Shown piece by piece: positions 9,210 to 20,375 of a DNA stretch of 64,000 nucleotides. Made by a program: the position numbers and the translations under genes. Within the stretch, counting starts at the first letter, position 1; each line of letters begins with the position of its first letter. The notes beneath the pieces are model-generated. The model made no database searches. It was not told the DNA's origin and worked only from the letters and a program-made list of their open reading frames with translations. This DNA is from an uncultured Alphaproteobacteria bacterium (GTDB lineage Bacteria > Pseudomonadota > Alphaproteobacteria > HIMB59 > GCA-002718135): contig CACMET010000002.1 of the NCBI GenBank assembly GCA_902612825.1, positions 67,542 through 131,541 of the forward strand. Direction: 5' to 3'.

Positions 9210-9725
9210 TTATTCTATATATTTAAAAAAGGTATATGACAATGTTATCTCTTCAACATCATTCATCGTTGGATCTTCGTTAATTGAAGGGTCAATATAA
9301 AACACAACTGGCATTTCAATTGTTTCTCCAGGTTTCAAAGCCTGCTTTTCGAAACAGAAACACTGTGTTTTAATAAAATATGGACCAACCTTTTCTGGTA
9401 GAACATTAAATGTCGCAGTTCCAATTGTTTCTTCGTCAGATTGATTGGTAGCTTTATAATTAACGAGTTTATTTTCACCAACTTTAAATTTAATATTTTT
9501 TGGTGCAGTAAAAGTCCAATTTATACTTTCATTAACATCAGCATTAAATTTAAGATCAATATCTCTTTCTAAAATTGATGATGAGAGGAACTCAGATGTA
9601 CTTGTCTTACCGCCATAACCAGTAACTCGACAAAATAAGTCATATAGGGGTACAGAGAAAGCAACTAAAGTAATCATTGTTAAAACAATTAATGATAATC
9701 CTAAAGCTGTTCTAGTATTAGTCAT
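9210..9725 (-). CDS. ctaG: Cytochrome c oxidase assembly protein CtaG/Cox11
   Basis: Copper chaperone that inserts Cu(B) into subunit I. The 171 residues have one N-terminal membrane anchor (near 7-28) followed by a periplasmic immunoglobulin-like domain. The copper site CFCF is in KTQCFCFEKQ, and the conserved PLYDLFCRVTGYGG segment directly follows the anchor. The start codon overlaps the stop of the tiny ORF upstream (TAATG), and coxC follows after 3 bases, the standard alphaproteobacterial order. Confidence 0.97.
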   Translation of the reverse strand: MTNTRTALGLSLIVLTMITLVAFSVPLYDLFCRVTGYGGKTSTSEFLSSSILERDIDLKFNADVNESINWTFTAPKNIKFKVGENKLVNYKATNQSDEETIGTATFNVLPEKVGPYFIKTQCFCFEKQALKPGETIEMPVVFYIDPSINEDPTMNDVEEITLSYTFFKYIE

Positions 9726-9832
9726 TATACTCCAAAAATATTAGCCTTGAATAGAGTCCATAAATAAAAGAATGCAACGATACAAAGTAAGATTATTAAA
9801 GTGATAATATTTTTTCTTCTTTTATTTTTCAT
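9725..9832 (-). CDS. Small membrane protein between ctaB and ctaG (35 aa)
   Basis: A 35-residue ORF that begins with a basic stretch (MKNKRRKN) and continues as one hydrophobic helix (about residues 9-28), ending FGV. Its ATG overlaps the ctaB stop (ATGA) and its TAA overlaps the ctaG start (TAATG), which makes it very likely to be translated in coupling with both. Alphaproteobacterial cox operons often have a tiny basic single-helix protein at this place, sometimes called CoxF or left unnamed. A role in oxidase assembly is inferred from position only. Confidence 0.75.
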   Translation of the reverse strand: MKNKRRKNIITLIILLCIVAFFYLWTLFKANIFGV

Positions 9833-10749
9833 CCTAATACCACATGATCAATCAACAATGCTGAAAATAAACTAAATAAGTAAAGAATTGAAATAGCAAA
9901 AAATTTTAATCCTTCAGAATTTGGTATGGATTTTTTTTCTTTAGATTTTTTTAACTTTAAAGAGCTATTAAATAATAATAAATTTAATATAGAAACTATA
10001 GCTAAGTATATTGTTCCAACATTGTTATCTAAGTATGGAAGATAACTAGATAAAATTAATATTAAAGCATAATAAACAATCTGTTTTTTTGTATCTTCAA
10101 TACTACTAACATTTGGTAACATAGGCACATTAGCATTTTTATAATCATTATATCTATATACAGATAAGGCCCAAAAATGAGGTGGAGTCCAAAAAAATAT
10201 AATTACAAATAAACTAATTGGTAAGAAATTTAATTCAGGAACAACTGCTGTCCATCCAATAATTGGAGGAATTGCACCGGCTGCTCCTCCAATAACTATA
10301 TTTAATGAAGTTGTTCGTTTAAGCCAAAATGTATAGATAAATACATAAAAAAGAATTGTAAAAAGAAGTAAGCTTGTTGCTAATGAGTTTGAGAACCATT
10401 GCATCAAAATTAAAGAAATAGTACCTGTAAATATTCCTACTACTAAGGCTTCATTTTTAGAAACTATTCCTAGAGGAATTGGTCTTAGTTTTGTTCTTTC
10501 CATAGTTTTATCTATATCTTCATCAAACCACATATTGATTGCTGCTGAAGAACCAGCTCCTAAAGCAATAGCAACTATTACAAGAAAACTATTAAGAAAT
10601 GTTATCTGCCCAGGTGCCAAAAACATTCCAACAAACGCTGTAAAGATAACCAAAGACATAACTCTTGGTTTCATTAGTTCATAATAACCTTTAAATTTTC
10701 TTAAGAGAAAATTATTGCTATAACCAGCTTCTAAGGATTTAGCATCCAC
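9829..10749 (-). CDS. ctaB: Protoheme IX farnesyltransferase (heme O synthase)
   Basis: UbiA-superfamily integral membrane prenyltransferase that makes heme O, the precursor of heme a for the oxidase. The 306 residues contain about nine membrane helices and the prenyl-diphosphate/Mg binding motif NMWFDEDID, followed by the conserved RTKLRPIP. The second conserved loop, WTPPHFWALSVYRYNDY, is also intact. It lies 5 bases downstream of coxA and overlaps the small ORF before ctaG, so heme supply is co-expressed with the enzyme. Confidence 0.97.
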   Translation of the reverse strand: MDAKSLEAGYSNNFLLRKFKGYYELMKPRVMSLVIFTAFVGMFLAPGQITFLNSFLVIVAIALGAGSSAAINMWFDEDIDKTMERTKLRPIPLGIVSKNEALVVGIFTGTISLILMQWFSNSLATSLLLFTILFYVFIYTFWLKRTTSLNIVIGGAAGAIPPIIGWTAVVPELNFLPISLFVIIFFWTPPHFWALSVYRYNDYKNANVPMLPNVSSIEDTKKQIVYYALILILSSYLPYLDNNVGTIYLAIVSILNLLLFNSSLKLKKSKEKKSIPNSEGLKFFAISILYLFSLFSALLIDHVVLG

Positions 10750-10754
10750 TTATA

Positions 10755-13164
<2,410 letters not shown>

Positions 13165-13262
13165 CTTAATAAGTTATTTTATACACTAATAAATAAATTA
13201 TTCAGTAAATTAACCAGTGATTTAGAGGCAAAATTCTAGGACAGGTTGTCGCTCATTATGCT

Positions 13263-13994
13263 TTATTCAATAACCGATTGGATAGAAAAAATTGCAGCTG
13301 TAGTTGCAGTGTCTGATCGAAGAATTCTTTTTCCCAAAGAGACGGATATACATGAAGGCAAAGAAGAGATGGTTCTTCGTTCCTTTTCAGAGAAACCACC
13401 TTCAGGTCCAATAATGACAGACCATTTTTTGTATTTTTTTGTATCATTAATTAATGCATTGTAAATAGTTGGTAAATTTTCATTTCCTTCGTCACAAAAT
13501 ACTAAACCTCTATCAGATGGAAAATTGTTAACTAAATCATCTAGTTTAATTGTTTTATCTAAAGTCGGAATTGACAATCTCTCAGATTGTTCTGATGCTT
13601 CAATCATATTTAATTCAAAATTTTTAAAATTTATTTTTGATTGATTTGTATATTCTGTCAAAATTGGAATAAATCTGGAGATGCCAAGCTCGGTAGCTTT
13701 TTGAATGGTGATATTCATTCTGTAAGATTTGATTGGAGCAAATATTAGCCATAAATCAGATTCTTGAGGAATATCTCTCAATTTGTTTTGTATTTGTAAA
13801 ACAATGTTATCTCTATTGATAGAAATTACTTTAGATAGCCATTCACCTGTAAAACCATCAAATAAATTTATGTTATCTTCTTTTTTGATTCTAAGAACAT
13901 TTTTCAAAAAGTGGTGCTGCTTATTTTTTATATAAATTAAAATATTGGCTGATAATTTTTTTGATACAAATAATCGTGTTTTAGACATTTTCAT
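13263..13994 (-). CDS. rsmE: 16S rRNA (uracil(1498)-N3)-methyltransferase
   Basis: SPOUT-class RNA methyltransferase that makes m3U1498 in the 30S decoding centre. The 243 residues have an N-terminal PUA-like domain and a C-terminal knotted SAM domain whose signature is IGPEGGFSEKE, followed by LGKRILRSDTA. Two start codons are possible (13,994 and 13,988); no ribosome site separates them. It diverges from ubiA with a 35-base shared promoter region, and its stop is about 100 bases from the coxB start. Confidence 0.95.
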   Translation of the reverse strand: MKMSKTRLFVSKKLSANILIYIKNKQHHFLKNVLRIKKEDNINLFDGFTGEWLSKVISINRDNIVLQIQNKLRDIPQESDLWLIFAPIKSYRMNITIQKATELGISRFIPILTEYTNQSKINFKNFELNMIEASEQSERLSIPTLDKTIKLDDLVNNFPSDRGLVFCDEGNENLPTIYNALINDTKKYKKWSVIIGPEGGFSEKERRTISSLPSCISVSLGKRILRSDTATTAAIFSIQSVIE

Positions 13995-14029
13995 TACAAT
14001 AGTTTAGAATTATAACATTATATTCATAT
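13995..14029. promoter_or_regulatory. Compact divergent promoter between rsmE and ubiA
   Basis: This 35-base gap holds overlapping -10-like hexamers on both strands. On the minus strand TATAAT occurs twice (14,009-14,014 and 14,017-14,022). On the plus strand TATAAC is at 14,011-14,016 and TATATT at 14,019-14,024. Either orientation would give a leader of fewer than about ten bases, and neither gene has a Shine-Dalgarno. The hexamers are seen; their use is inferred. Confidence 0.45.
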
Positions 14030-14893
14030 ATGTGGGATAACTTAGTTGTTAAAAAAATATTTGATTACTGCGAGTTAATCAGACTTAACAAACCTATTGG
14101 CTTCCTTCTATTAATGTGGCCTTGCTGGTTTGGTTTAGCTATACTAAAAATTGAAACTTCTAAACTAATATTTTGGTATTTACTTTTTTTAATTGGTTCT
14201 TTTTTAATGAGAAGTGCAGGTTGTATAATTAATGATATCATTGATATTGATTTTGATCAAAAAGTTAAACGTACCAAATTTAGACCTTTAGCATCAAAAA
14301 AAATTTCTATTACTGAAGCGATATTACTATTAATAATATTATTAGTAATTAGTTTTTTCATTCTTCTCGAGTTTAATTTTAATTCAATTGTATTGGGTTT
14401 GTTAAGTGTGCCATTTGTTATTTTATATCCTTTTATGAAAAGAATTACTTTCTTCCCACAATTATACCTTGGAATTATTTTTAGTTGGGGGGTGCTAATA
14501 GTTTCAATGCAATTTAATACACGAATTACATTCGATTTTCTTTTATTATATTTTTTATGTATATTTTGGACATTAGCTTATGATACTATTTATGCCTACC
14601 AAGATAAGGCAGATGATATTTTTAATAAGATCAAATCTACTGCAGTTTATTTTGATAAAAATGGTAAAAGATTTGTTCAAACATGCTATCTTATTATCTT
14701 AATTATATTGTCTTATTTTGTATGGAATTCCTCAAATTTTTTACTAAGTTCAATTATTATAGCAACTATCGCAATTTGTACGTATATAGCAATCCAGAAA
14801 TGGGATATAACATCATCTTCAAGCTCAAATTATTATTTCAGACAAAATAATATTTTTGCAATTATGTTGTTTATACTTTTACAAACTCTTTAA
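14030..14893 (+). CDS. ubiA: 4-hydroxybenzoate polyprenyltransferase
   Basis: Membrane prenyltransferase of ubiquinone biosynthesis that attaches the polyprenyl chain to 4-hydroxybenzoate. The 287 residues contain about eight hydrophobic helices. Both Asp-rich motifs are visible: NDIIDIDFD, with the RTKFRPLAS segment behind it, and YAYQDKADD in the second half. This second motif and the N-terminal RLNKPIGFLLLMWPCWFG separate it from heme O synthase. The stop overlaps the start of the ABC exporter gene by one base. Confidence 0.95.
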   Translation: MWDNLVVKKIFDYCELIRLNKPIGFLLLMWPCWFGLAILKIETSKLIFWYLLFLIGSFLMRSAGCIINDIIDIDFDQKVKRTKFRPLASKKISITEAILLLIILLVISFFILLEFNFNSIVLGLLSVPFVILYPFMKRITFFPQLYLGIIFSWGVLIVSMQFNTRITFDFLLLYFLCIFWTLAYDTIYAYQDKADDIFNKIKSTAVYFDKNGKRFVQTCYLIILIILSYFVWNSSNFLLSSIIIATIAICTYIAIQKWDITSSSSSNYYFRQNNIFAIMLFILLQTL

Positions 14894-16641
14894 TGTCCTC
14901 AGAAAAAAAACAATCAGTTACTTCAAGAATAGTATTTCAATATTTAATGAGTCATAAACTCAAAATAATTTTAGCTTTATTTATGATGGTTATTTCAGCA
15001 GCAGCAACAGGTTTACATGCTTGGTTAGTAAGACCTGCGCTTGATGAAGTCTTAATCAAAGGTAATAAAGAAATGTTATTTCTAATTCCAATTGCAATAA
15101 TTATAGTGACCCTCTGTAAAGGATTTGCAACATATACTCACTCTTATCAAATGAGTAAAGTTGCACATTCTATTATTGCAAAACTTCAAACTCAGATGTT
15201 TGAAAAACTCATGTATTTGAATATGAAATTTTATAATGATTCTAAGTCAGGTAATTTAATTTCAAGACTTATCAATGATACTTACTACTTAAGACTTGCA
15301 ATAGTTAAATCTGTAACAGGAATTATAAAAGATGTTTTAGTTATTATTTTTTTACTAGGTAATATGTTTTACCAAAGTTGGACCCTAACTCTTTTTGCTT
15401 TTTTTGCATTCCCTTTAGCAATCTGGCCCATAAGAAAAATTGGAAAGAGTATAAGAAAAATTACTTACACTATACAAAACGAAATTGCAGTTTTTTCCAA
15501 TGTGTTAGCTGAGAGCATTAAAGGTATTAGACAAGTAAAAGCATACTCAAGAGAAAACTATGAAAAACAAAGAGCTTTTGAAACAATTAGTTTCATTCAA
15601 AAATATTTTACAAAATCTGCTTTTATTAGCAATCGCTTAAGCCCCTTAATGGAATTTATTGGAAGTTTAGCTGTAGCACTCTCAATTTATGCTGGGGGTG
15701 TTTTTGTCTTAAACGAAAGTATGACAACAGGTCAATTTATGAGTTTTTTAGTAAGTCTTCTTCTGGCTTATCAACCAGTAAAGGCGCTTGGAAATCTAAA
15801 TATTAGTGTCCAGGAAGGCCTAGCTGGAGCTGAGAGAATATTTAAACTTTTAGATACAAGTGAAAAAAATATGGAAAATATTTCTCAAAAAAAAACTATA
15901 GATCTAGATGGAGATATTGTTTTTAAAGATGTTTCATTTGCATATAACGATAATACAGTACTTGATAAAATAAGTTTAAGAATACCAAAAGGAAAAAAAG
16001 TTGCATTAGTTGGCTTATCTGGATCTGGTAAATCAACGATAGCAAATATAATTTTGCGATTATATGATAATTATTCAGGTACTATATTAATTAATTCTAA
16101 AGATATAAAAGAATTAGATCTGACAGATGTAAGAAATACTGTTTCAATAGTAACTCAAGAAACAATTTTATTTAATGAGAGTATATTTAACAATATTAAA
16201 TATGGAAACCTTAAAGCAACTGATGAAGAGATTAGTTTAGTTGCTAAAAACGCTGGGGTGAGTAGTTTTTCTGAAGAATTGGATCAAAAACTACACACTG
16301 TTATTGGAGAAAACGGCATAAAATTATCAGGTGGACAAAGACAAAGAATTGCTATTGCCCGAGCTCTAATAAAAGATGCACCACTTTTAATTATGGACGA
16401 AGCTACATCTTCTTTAGATAACATAACTGAAAATAAAATTCACGAAACAATAAATAGTCTTATGAATAAAAAAACCAAATTAATAATCGCACATAGATTA
16501 AGCACAATAGAAGACGCAGACATTATCTACGTTTTAGATAAAGGCAAAATTGAAAGTCAAGGAAAACATGAAGAGTTAATTTCTAAATCAACTATTTATA
16601 AAAAATTACAACTAAGAGAACAGTTGGAAAATGAGTTTTAA
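14893..16641 (+). CDS. ABC exporter with fused membrane and ATPase domains (MsbA-like)
   Basis: A 582-residue half-transporter, working as a homodimer, that probably flips lipid A or another lipid across the inner membrane. The N-terminal six-helix domain spans about residues 20-320. The nucleotide-binding domain follows with Walker A GLSGSGKST, signature LSGGQRQRIAIARAL, Walker B LLIMDEATSSLD and the switch His in IIAHRLST. Its place directly before a DUF374 acyltransferase, waaA, lpxK and an LpxL-like gene supports a lipid A role; the sequence alone would also fit other lipid exporters. Confidence 0.9.
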   Translation: MSSEKKQSVTSRIVFQYLMSHKLKIILALFMMVISAAATGLHAWLVRPALDEVLIKGNKEMLFLIPIAIIIVTLCKGFATYTHSYQMSKVAHSIIAKLQTQMFEKLMYLNMKFYNDSKSGNLISRLINDTYYLRLAIVKSVTGIIKDVLVIIFLLGNMFYQSWTLTLFAFFAFPLAIWPIRKIGKSIRKITYTIQNEIAVFSNVLAESIKGIRQVKAYSRENYEKQRAFETISFIQKYFTKSAFISNRLSPLMEFIGSLAVALSIYAGGVFVLNESMTTGQFMSFLVSLLLAYQPVKALGNLNISVQEGLAGAERIFKLLDTSEKNMENISQKKTIDLDGDIVFKDVSFAYNDNTVLDKISLRIPKGKKVALVGLSGSGKSTIANIILRLYDNYSGTILINSKDIKELDLTDVRNTVSIVTQETILFNESIFNNIKYGNLKATDEEISLVAKNAGVSSFSEELDQKLHTVIGENGIKLSGGQRQRIAIARALIKDAPLLIMDEATSSLDNITENKIHETINSLMNKKTKLIIAHRLSTIEDADIIYVLDKGKIESQGKHEELISKSTIYKKLQLREQLENEF

Positions 16642-17302
16642 AAAAAAAATTTTTAAATTTTCTATATCTCAAAAAATTTTGGCATTTATAAGTTACCTAT
16701 ATATATTATTCGTATGTTACACCTCTAAAATACAGATTATAAACTCAGAGTTACCAGAAAAATTGTGGAGAGAGAATAAACCTTTTATTTTAGCATTTTG
16801 GCATGGTCAATTGATGATGATAGGGCATGTATGGAAAAGTAAAGCTGTGTTAAATATATTAGCATCTAGTCATAGTGATGGTCGATTTGGTGCATATATT
16901 GGAAGTCATTTTAATTTAAAAAATATTTCTATAATGTCAAAAAATAAATCACCTTCATTAAGAAAAGTATTTAAAATTTTAAAAGATAGAAATTATATTG
17001 GTATTACTCCTGATGGACCAAGGGGACCAAATAAGAAAGTCTCAGAAGGAATTATAAAAATTGCAATTCATTCTCAAGTCCCTATTATACCACTTGGTTT
17101 TGCTTCAAATAAAAATCTTAAACTTAAATCTTGGGACTCATTTTTAATTACATATCCATTTTCAAGATGTAGATTTGTCTGGGGTGAATCAATTACTATT
17201 CCTTCTTCTACTAAAGATGATGATTTAGACAAATATAAGAATTTCTTGGAAGAAAAAATTAATGATTGCATGGAATCAGCAGAAAAAAATCTAAATGCTT
17301 AG
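16631..17302 (+). CDS. DUF374 lysophospholipid acyltransferase-family protein
   Basis: A 223-residue protein with one N-terminal hydrophobic segment (about 14-32). The DUF374 hallmarks are the FWHGQLMM motif with the candidate catalytic His and the TPDGPRGP segment with downstream GIIKIA. Members sit next to waaA/lpxK in many alphaproteobacteria and are thought to acylate lipid A or a related lipid, but few have been tested. The gene overlaps the ABC exporter by 11 bases upstream and waaA by 8 bases downstream, so expression is tightly coupled. Confidence 0.85.
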   Translation: MSFKKKIFKFSISQKILAFISYLYILFVCYTSKIQIINSELPEKLWRENKPFILAFWHGQLMMIGHVWKSKAVLNILASSHSDGRFGAYIGSHFNLKNISIMSKNKSPSLRKVFKILKDRNYIGITPDGPRGPNKKVSEGIIKIAIHSQVPIIPLGFASNKNLKLKSWDSFLITYPFSRCRFVWGESITIPSSTKDDDLDKYKNFLEEKINDCMESAEKNLNA

Positions 17303-18515
17303 AATGTATCAAATACTCAGTACTCTTCTCGTACCAGTAATTATTTTTAATATATTTATTAGGATCTATAGAAAAAAAGAGGATAGACTAAGATTTATTG
17401 AAAGGTTTGGAAAACCAACGGTAAAAAAAAATACTGAGAAAAAAATTTTATGGATACATGCAGCAAGTATTGGCGAATTTAAATCTTCAGATTTAATTAT
17501 AGAACGATATCATAAAGTATTTGATATTTTAGTTACTACAACAACAAAATCTTCTGCACAATATATTGAGGAGTTTTATAAAAACAAAATTATCCATCAA
17601 TACATCCCATTTGATGTGTCTCTGTGGTGTTCAAGATTTTTAAACTTTTGGAAACCAAATCTGATTCTATGGATAGAGTCAGATATTTGGCCAAATATGC
17701 TTAATAAAATTAGAGTTAAAAATATCAATTGTTTATATTTAAATGCAAGGATTTCTCCAACTTCTTTTAAAAAATGGAGTAGAAGAAAAAATTTCTACAA
17801 AAATTCATTAAAGAGTTTTAGTAAAATTTTTGCACAAAGCAAAGATGACAAAAAAAGAATTCAAGAATTAACAAACTTACAAATTGACTATGTTGGAAAT
17901 TTAAAATTAGCTAAGAATAAAAATTATTCTTCAATAAATAAAGATCAATCAAATACGATTATGATTGCAAGTACCCATTCTAATGAAGAAAAAGAGATAA
18001 TTAAATGTATTAAAAAAACAATTCATGAATTTAATTTAAAAATTTATCTTGCACCAAGGCATCCAGAAAGAATTGGTACAATTAAGCAAGAATTAAATAA
18101 AGAAGGATTTAATATTTCTTTAGAATCTAAAAAAGAAATTGAAGAAAATAATATCGTAATAATTGATAGTTTTGGAAAATTAGATCAATATTTTAAAATT
18201 AGTGATTTAGTTATTTTAGGTGGTTCTTTTTTAAAAAATATTGGTGGACATAATCCTATAGAGCCTGCAAGTCATGGATGTGCTATTATTAGCGGTAATT
18301 ATGTTTATAATTGGACTAATATTTATGAAGACATGGTAAAAGCAAATTCATGTATAATGGTAAATAAGTTTGAAGATATTGATGTAAAGATGAGAGAATT
18401 ACTAAATAATAATTTTGAAGTAAAAAAAATTCAAGCAAATGCAATTGAGTTTTCTAATAGATCTTTTTTTGAAAAAGAAAAGCTTTTCAAAGACATCGAA
18501 AAATACATTAATTAA
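17295..18515 (+). CDS. waaA: 3-deoxy-D-manno-octulosonic acid (Kdo) transferase
   Basis: GT30 glycosyltransferase that adds Kdo from CMP-Kdo to lipid IVA on the cytoplasmic face of the inner membrane. The 406 residues begin with a short hydrophobic anchor. The N-terminal domain has WIHAASIGEFKSSD with the catalytic Glu. The C-terminal domain has LAPRHPERI and the nucleotide-sugar site GGHNPIEPASHG. The organism therefore makes a Kdo-containing LPS. lpxK starts two bases after the stop. Confidence 0.95.
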   Translation: MLRMYQILSTLLVPVIIFNIFIRIYRKKEDRLRFIERFGKPTVKKNTEKKILWIHAASIGEFKSSDLIIERYHKVFDILVTTTTKSSAQYIEEFYKNKIIHQYIPFDVSLWCSRFLNFWKPNLILWIESDIWPNMLNKIRVKNINCLYLNARISPTSFKKWSRRKNFYKNSLKSFSKIFAQSKDDKKRIQELTNLQIDYVGNLKLAKNKNYSSINKDQSNTIMIASTHSNEEKEIIKCIKKTIHEFNLKIYLAPRHPERIGTIKQELNKEGFNISLESKKEIEENNIVIIDSFGKLDQYFKISDLVILGGSFLKNIGGHNPIEPASHGCAIISGNYVYNWTNIYEDMVKANSCIMVNKFEDIDVKMRELLNNNFEVKKIQANAIEFSNRSFFEKEKLFKDIEKYIN

Positions 18516-18516
18516 A

Positions 18517-19515
18517 ATGCTTAAAGCTCCTAAATTTTGGTATAAAAAAAATGACACATACTTATCAAATTCCTTATATCCACTTTCATTACTATTTAGA
18601 TTTGGAACTAAAATAAGAAATTTTGTTAGTAGAAAAACATCTTCTGGAATTCCTGTAATTTGTATTGGGAATATAGTGGTGGGAGGAGCCGGTAAAACAC
18701 CCGTTGCTTTAAAAATTGGAAATTTATTAAAGCTTAATGGATATAATCCTCACTTTGTTTCAAAAGGTTATGGTGGTGTTGAAAGATCTAATGTTCTTGT
18801 TGAAGAGTGGCACTCAGCAAAAAGTGTTGGAGATGAATCCTTGTTGCTAGCTGAAGTTGCTCCAACTTGGATTGGTCAAGATAGAAATAAATCCTTTATT
18901 TTAGCTAAAGATAAAGGTGCTGACTGTATAATTATGGATGATGGTTTTCAAAACCCAACTTTACAAAAAGATTTTTCAATAATTGTAATTAATGGAGAAC
19001 AAGGTTTTGGAAATAAACGAGTGATTCCATCTGGTCCTCTTAGAGAGAGTATTTCAAGGGGTATTTCGAGAGCAAATCTTGTCATCGTAATTGGAGAAAT
19101 ATCACAAGATGTAAAAGATAAAATTCCTAGCACTGTTCCTATTATTCATGCAAAATTTCAAATAAGTACTGATAATAAAATATATAAAAATCAAAAAGTA
19201 ACAGCTTTTGCAGGTATTGCTTACCCTGAAAAATTTTATAATTCGCTTTCTGAACAAGGCGCTATTTTAGAAAAAAAAATTAGCTATCCAGATCATCATA
19301 TATTTGATGAGAATGATATGTTAAATCTTGCAGAAAATGCTAATCTTACAAAATCTGTATTGGTTACTACAAAAAAAGATTTTGTAAGAATACCAAAATC
19401 ATATCGTTCTTTAGTAAGCACACTTAATGGTGAAATCAGATTTGAAGATGAAAATTTGCTAAAAGAGATTTTAAGTAATGTACTAGAAAATAAAATTAAT
19501 GATTTAGCAATATGA
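18517..19515 (+). CDS. lpxK: Tetraacyldisaccharide 4'-kinase
   Basis: Phosphorylates the 4' position of the lipid A disaccharide. The P-loop is GGAGKTP, the second conserved block is DCIIMDDGFQN, and the RVIPSGPLRE segment follows. An open frame extends 78 bases further upstream into waaA, but the ATG at 18,517 (MLKAPKFWYKK) gives the typical LpxK N terminus and the cleanest junction, so I place the start there (332 residues). The stop overlaps the next gene by four bases. Confidence 0.95.
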   Translation: MLKAPKFWYKKNDTYLSNSLYPLSLLFRFGTKIRNFVSRKTSSGIPVICIGNIVVGGAGKTPVALKIGNLLKLNGYNPHFVSKGYGGVERSNVLVEEWHSAKSVGDESLLLAEVAPTWIGQDRNKSFILAKDKGADCIIMDDGFQNPTLQKDFSIIVINGEQGFGNKRVIPSGPLRESISRGISRANLVIVIGEISQDVKDKIPSTVPIIHAKFQISTDNKIYKNQKVTAFAGIAYPEKFYNSLSEQGAILEKKISYPDHHIFDENDMLNLAENANLTKSVLVTTKKDFVRIPKSYRSLVSTLNGEIRFEDENLLKEILSNVLENKINDLAI

Positions 19516-20375
19516 AACAGATAATTTATTTTTTACAGTATATTGGATTTATTTTTATTTATTTTTTATATAAGATTTTACCACTCAATCTATCTTTGAA
19601 AGTTTCATCATTTTTATTTAGAACTTTTGGCAAATTTTCACGAGCCAACAAAACAGCTATAAATAATTGTAAGTATGTTTTCCCAAATCTTAAAGATGAA
19701 GAAATACAGAATATTATTAAAAAAAGTTGGAATAATCTTGGAATTACAATTTGTGAACTACTAAGAATAAATGATATTTTTATTAAAAATAAAATAAAAT
19801 ATATCAATATAGAAAATATAGAAGATTTTATTAAAAATAAAAAACAAGCAATTTTTATTAGTATTCATCAATCTAATTGGGAAGTATTAGTTCCAGGTTT
19901 AGATAGAATAGGAATTAATATTGGTGGCATTTATCGGCATATAAACAATAATTTTATTGATAAACTAATACTTAATATTAGACAAAATTCTCTTGTTTCT
20001 AAAAATAGCTTTTACACTCCCAAAGGTAAGAAAAGTGCTAAAGATGTTGTTGATGCAATAAATAATTCTTTATCAATTGTATTATTAATAGATCAAAAAG
20101 ACTCCTCAGGAGAAGAAGTAATGTTTTTTAATAAAAAAGTTAAAACACAAACAGGTTTTTTAAAAATAGCTAGAAAATATAACTTACCAATAATTCCAAT
20201 ACAAAATAAAAGAGTTAATAATGGAAATATTGAGCTAACATTTTTAGAGCCACTTTATCATAATAATTTAGAAATTAATGATACTCAGATGATGGAAGAA
20301 ATTCATAATAAGGTTGAACAGTGGATTAAAGCAGAACCCAGTCAATGGTTCTGGCAGCATAAAAGATTTAGTTAA
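19512..20375 (+). CDS. LpxL/HtrB-like lipid A acyltransferase
   Basis: A membrane-anchored acyltransferase of the LpxL/LpxM family that would add secondary acyl chains to Kdo2-lipid A. The 287 residues have an N-terminal hydrophobic anchor (about 3-25). The catalytic His-X4-Glu motif is HQSNWE, near residue 120, and the second conserved block IDQKDSSGEEV with a following FFNK segment is present. It closes the lipid A gene run and converges with xseA, overlapping its 3' end by eight bases. Confidence 0.9.
   Translation: MKQIIYFLQYIGFIFIYFLYKILPLNLSLKVSSFLFRTFGKFSRANKTAINNCKYVFPNLKDEEIQNIIKKSWNNLGITICELLRINDIFIKNKIKYINIENIEDFIKNKKQAIFISIHQSNWEVLVPGLDRIGINIGGIYRHINNNFIDKLILNIRQNSLVSKNSFYTPKGKKSAKDVVDAINNSLSIVLLIDQKDSSGEEVMFFNKKVKTQTGFLKIARKYNLPIIPIQNKRVNNGNIELTFLEPLYHNNLEINDTQMMEEIHNKVEQWIKAEPSQWFWQHKRFS

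Noticed and set aside
13240-13250. GACA-N3-TGTC dyad in the coxB upstream gap
   Set aside because: Four-base arms are expected by chance and no second copy was found.
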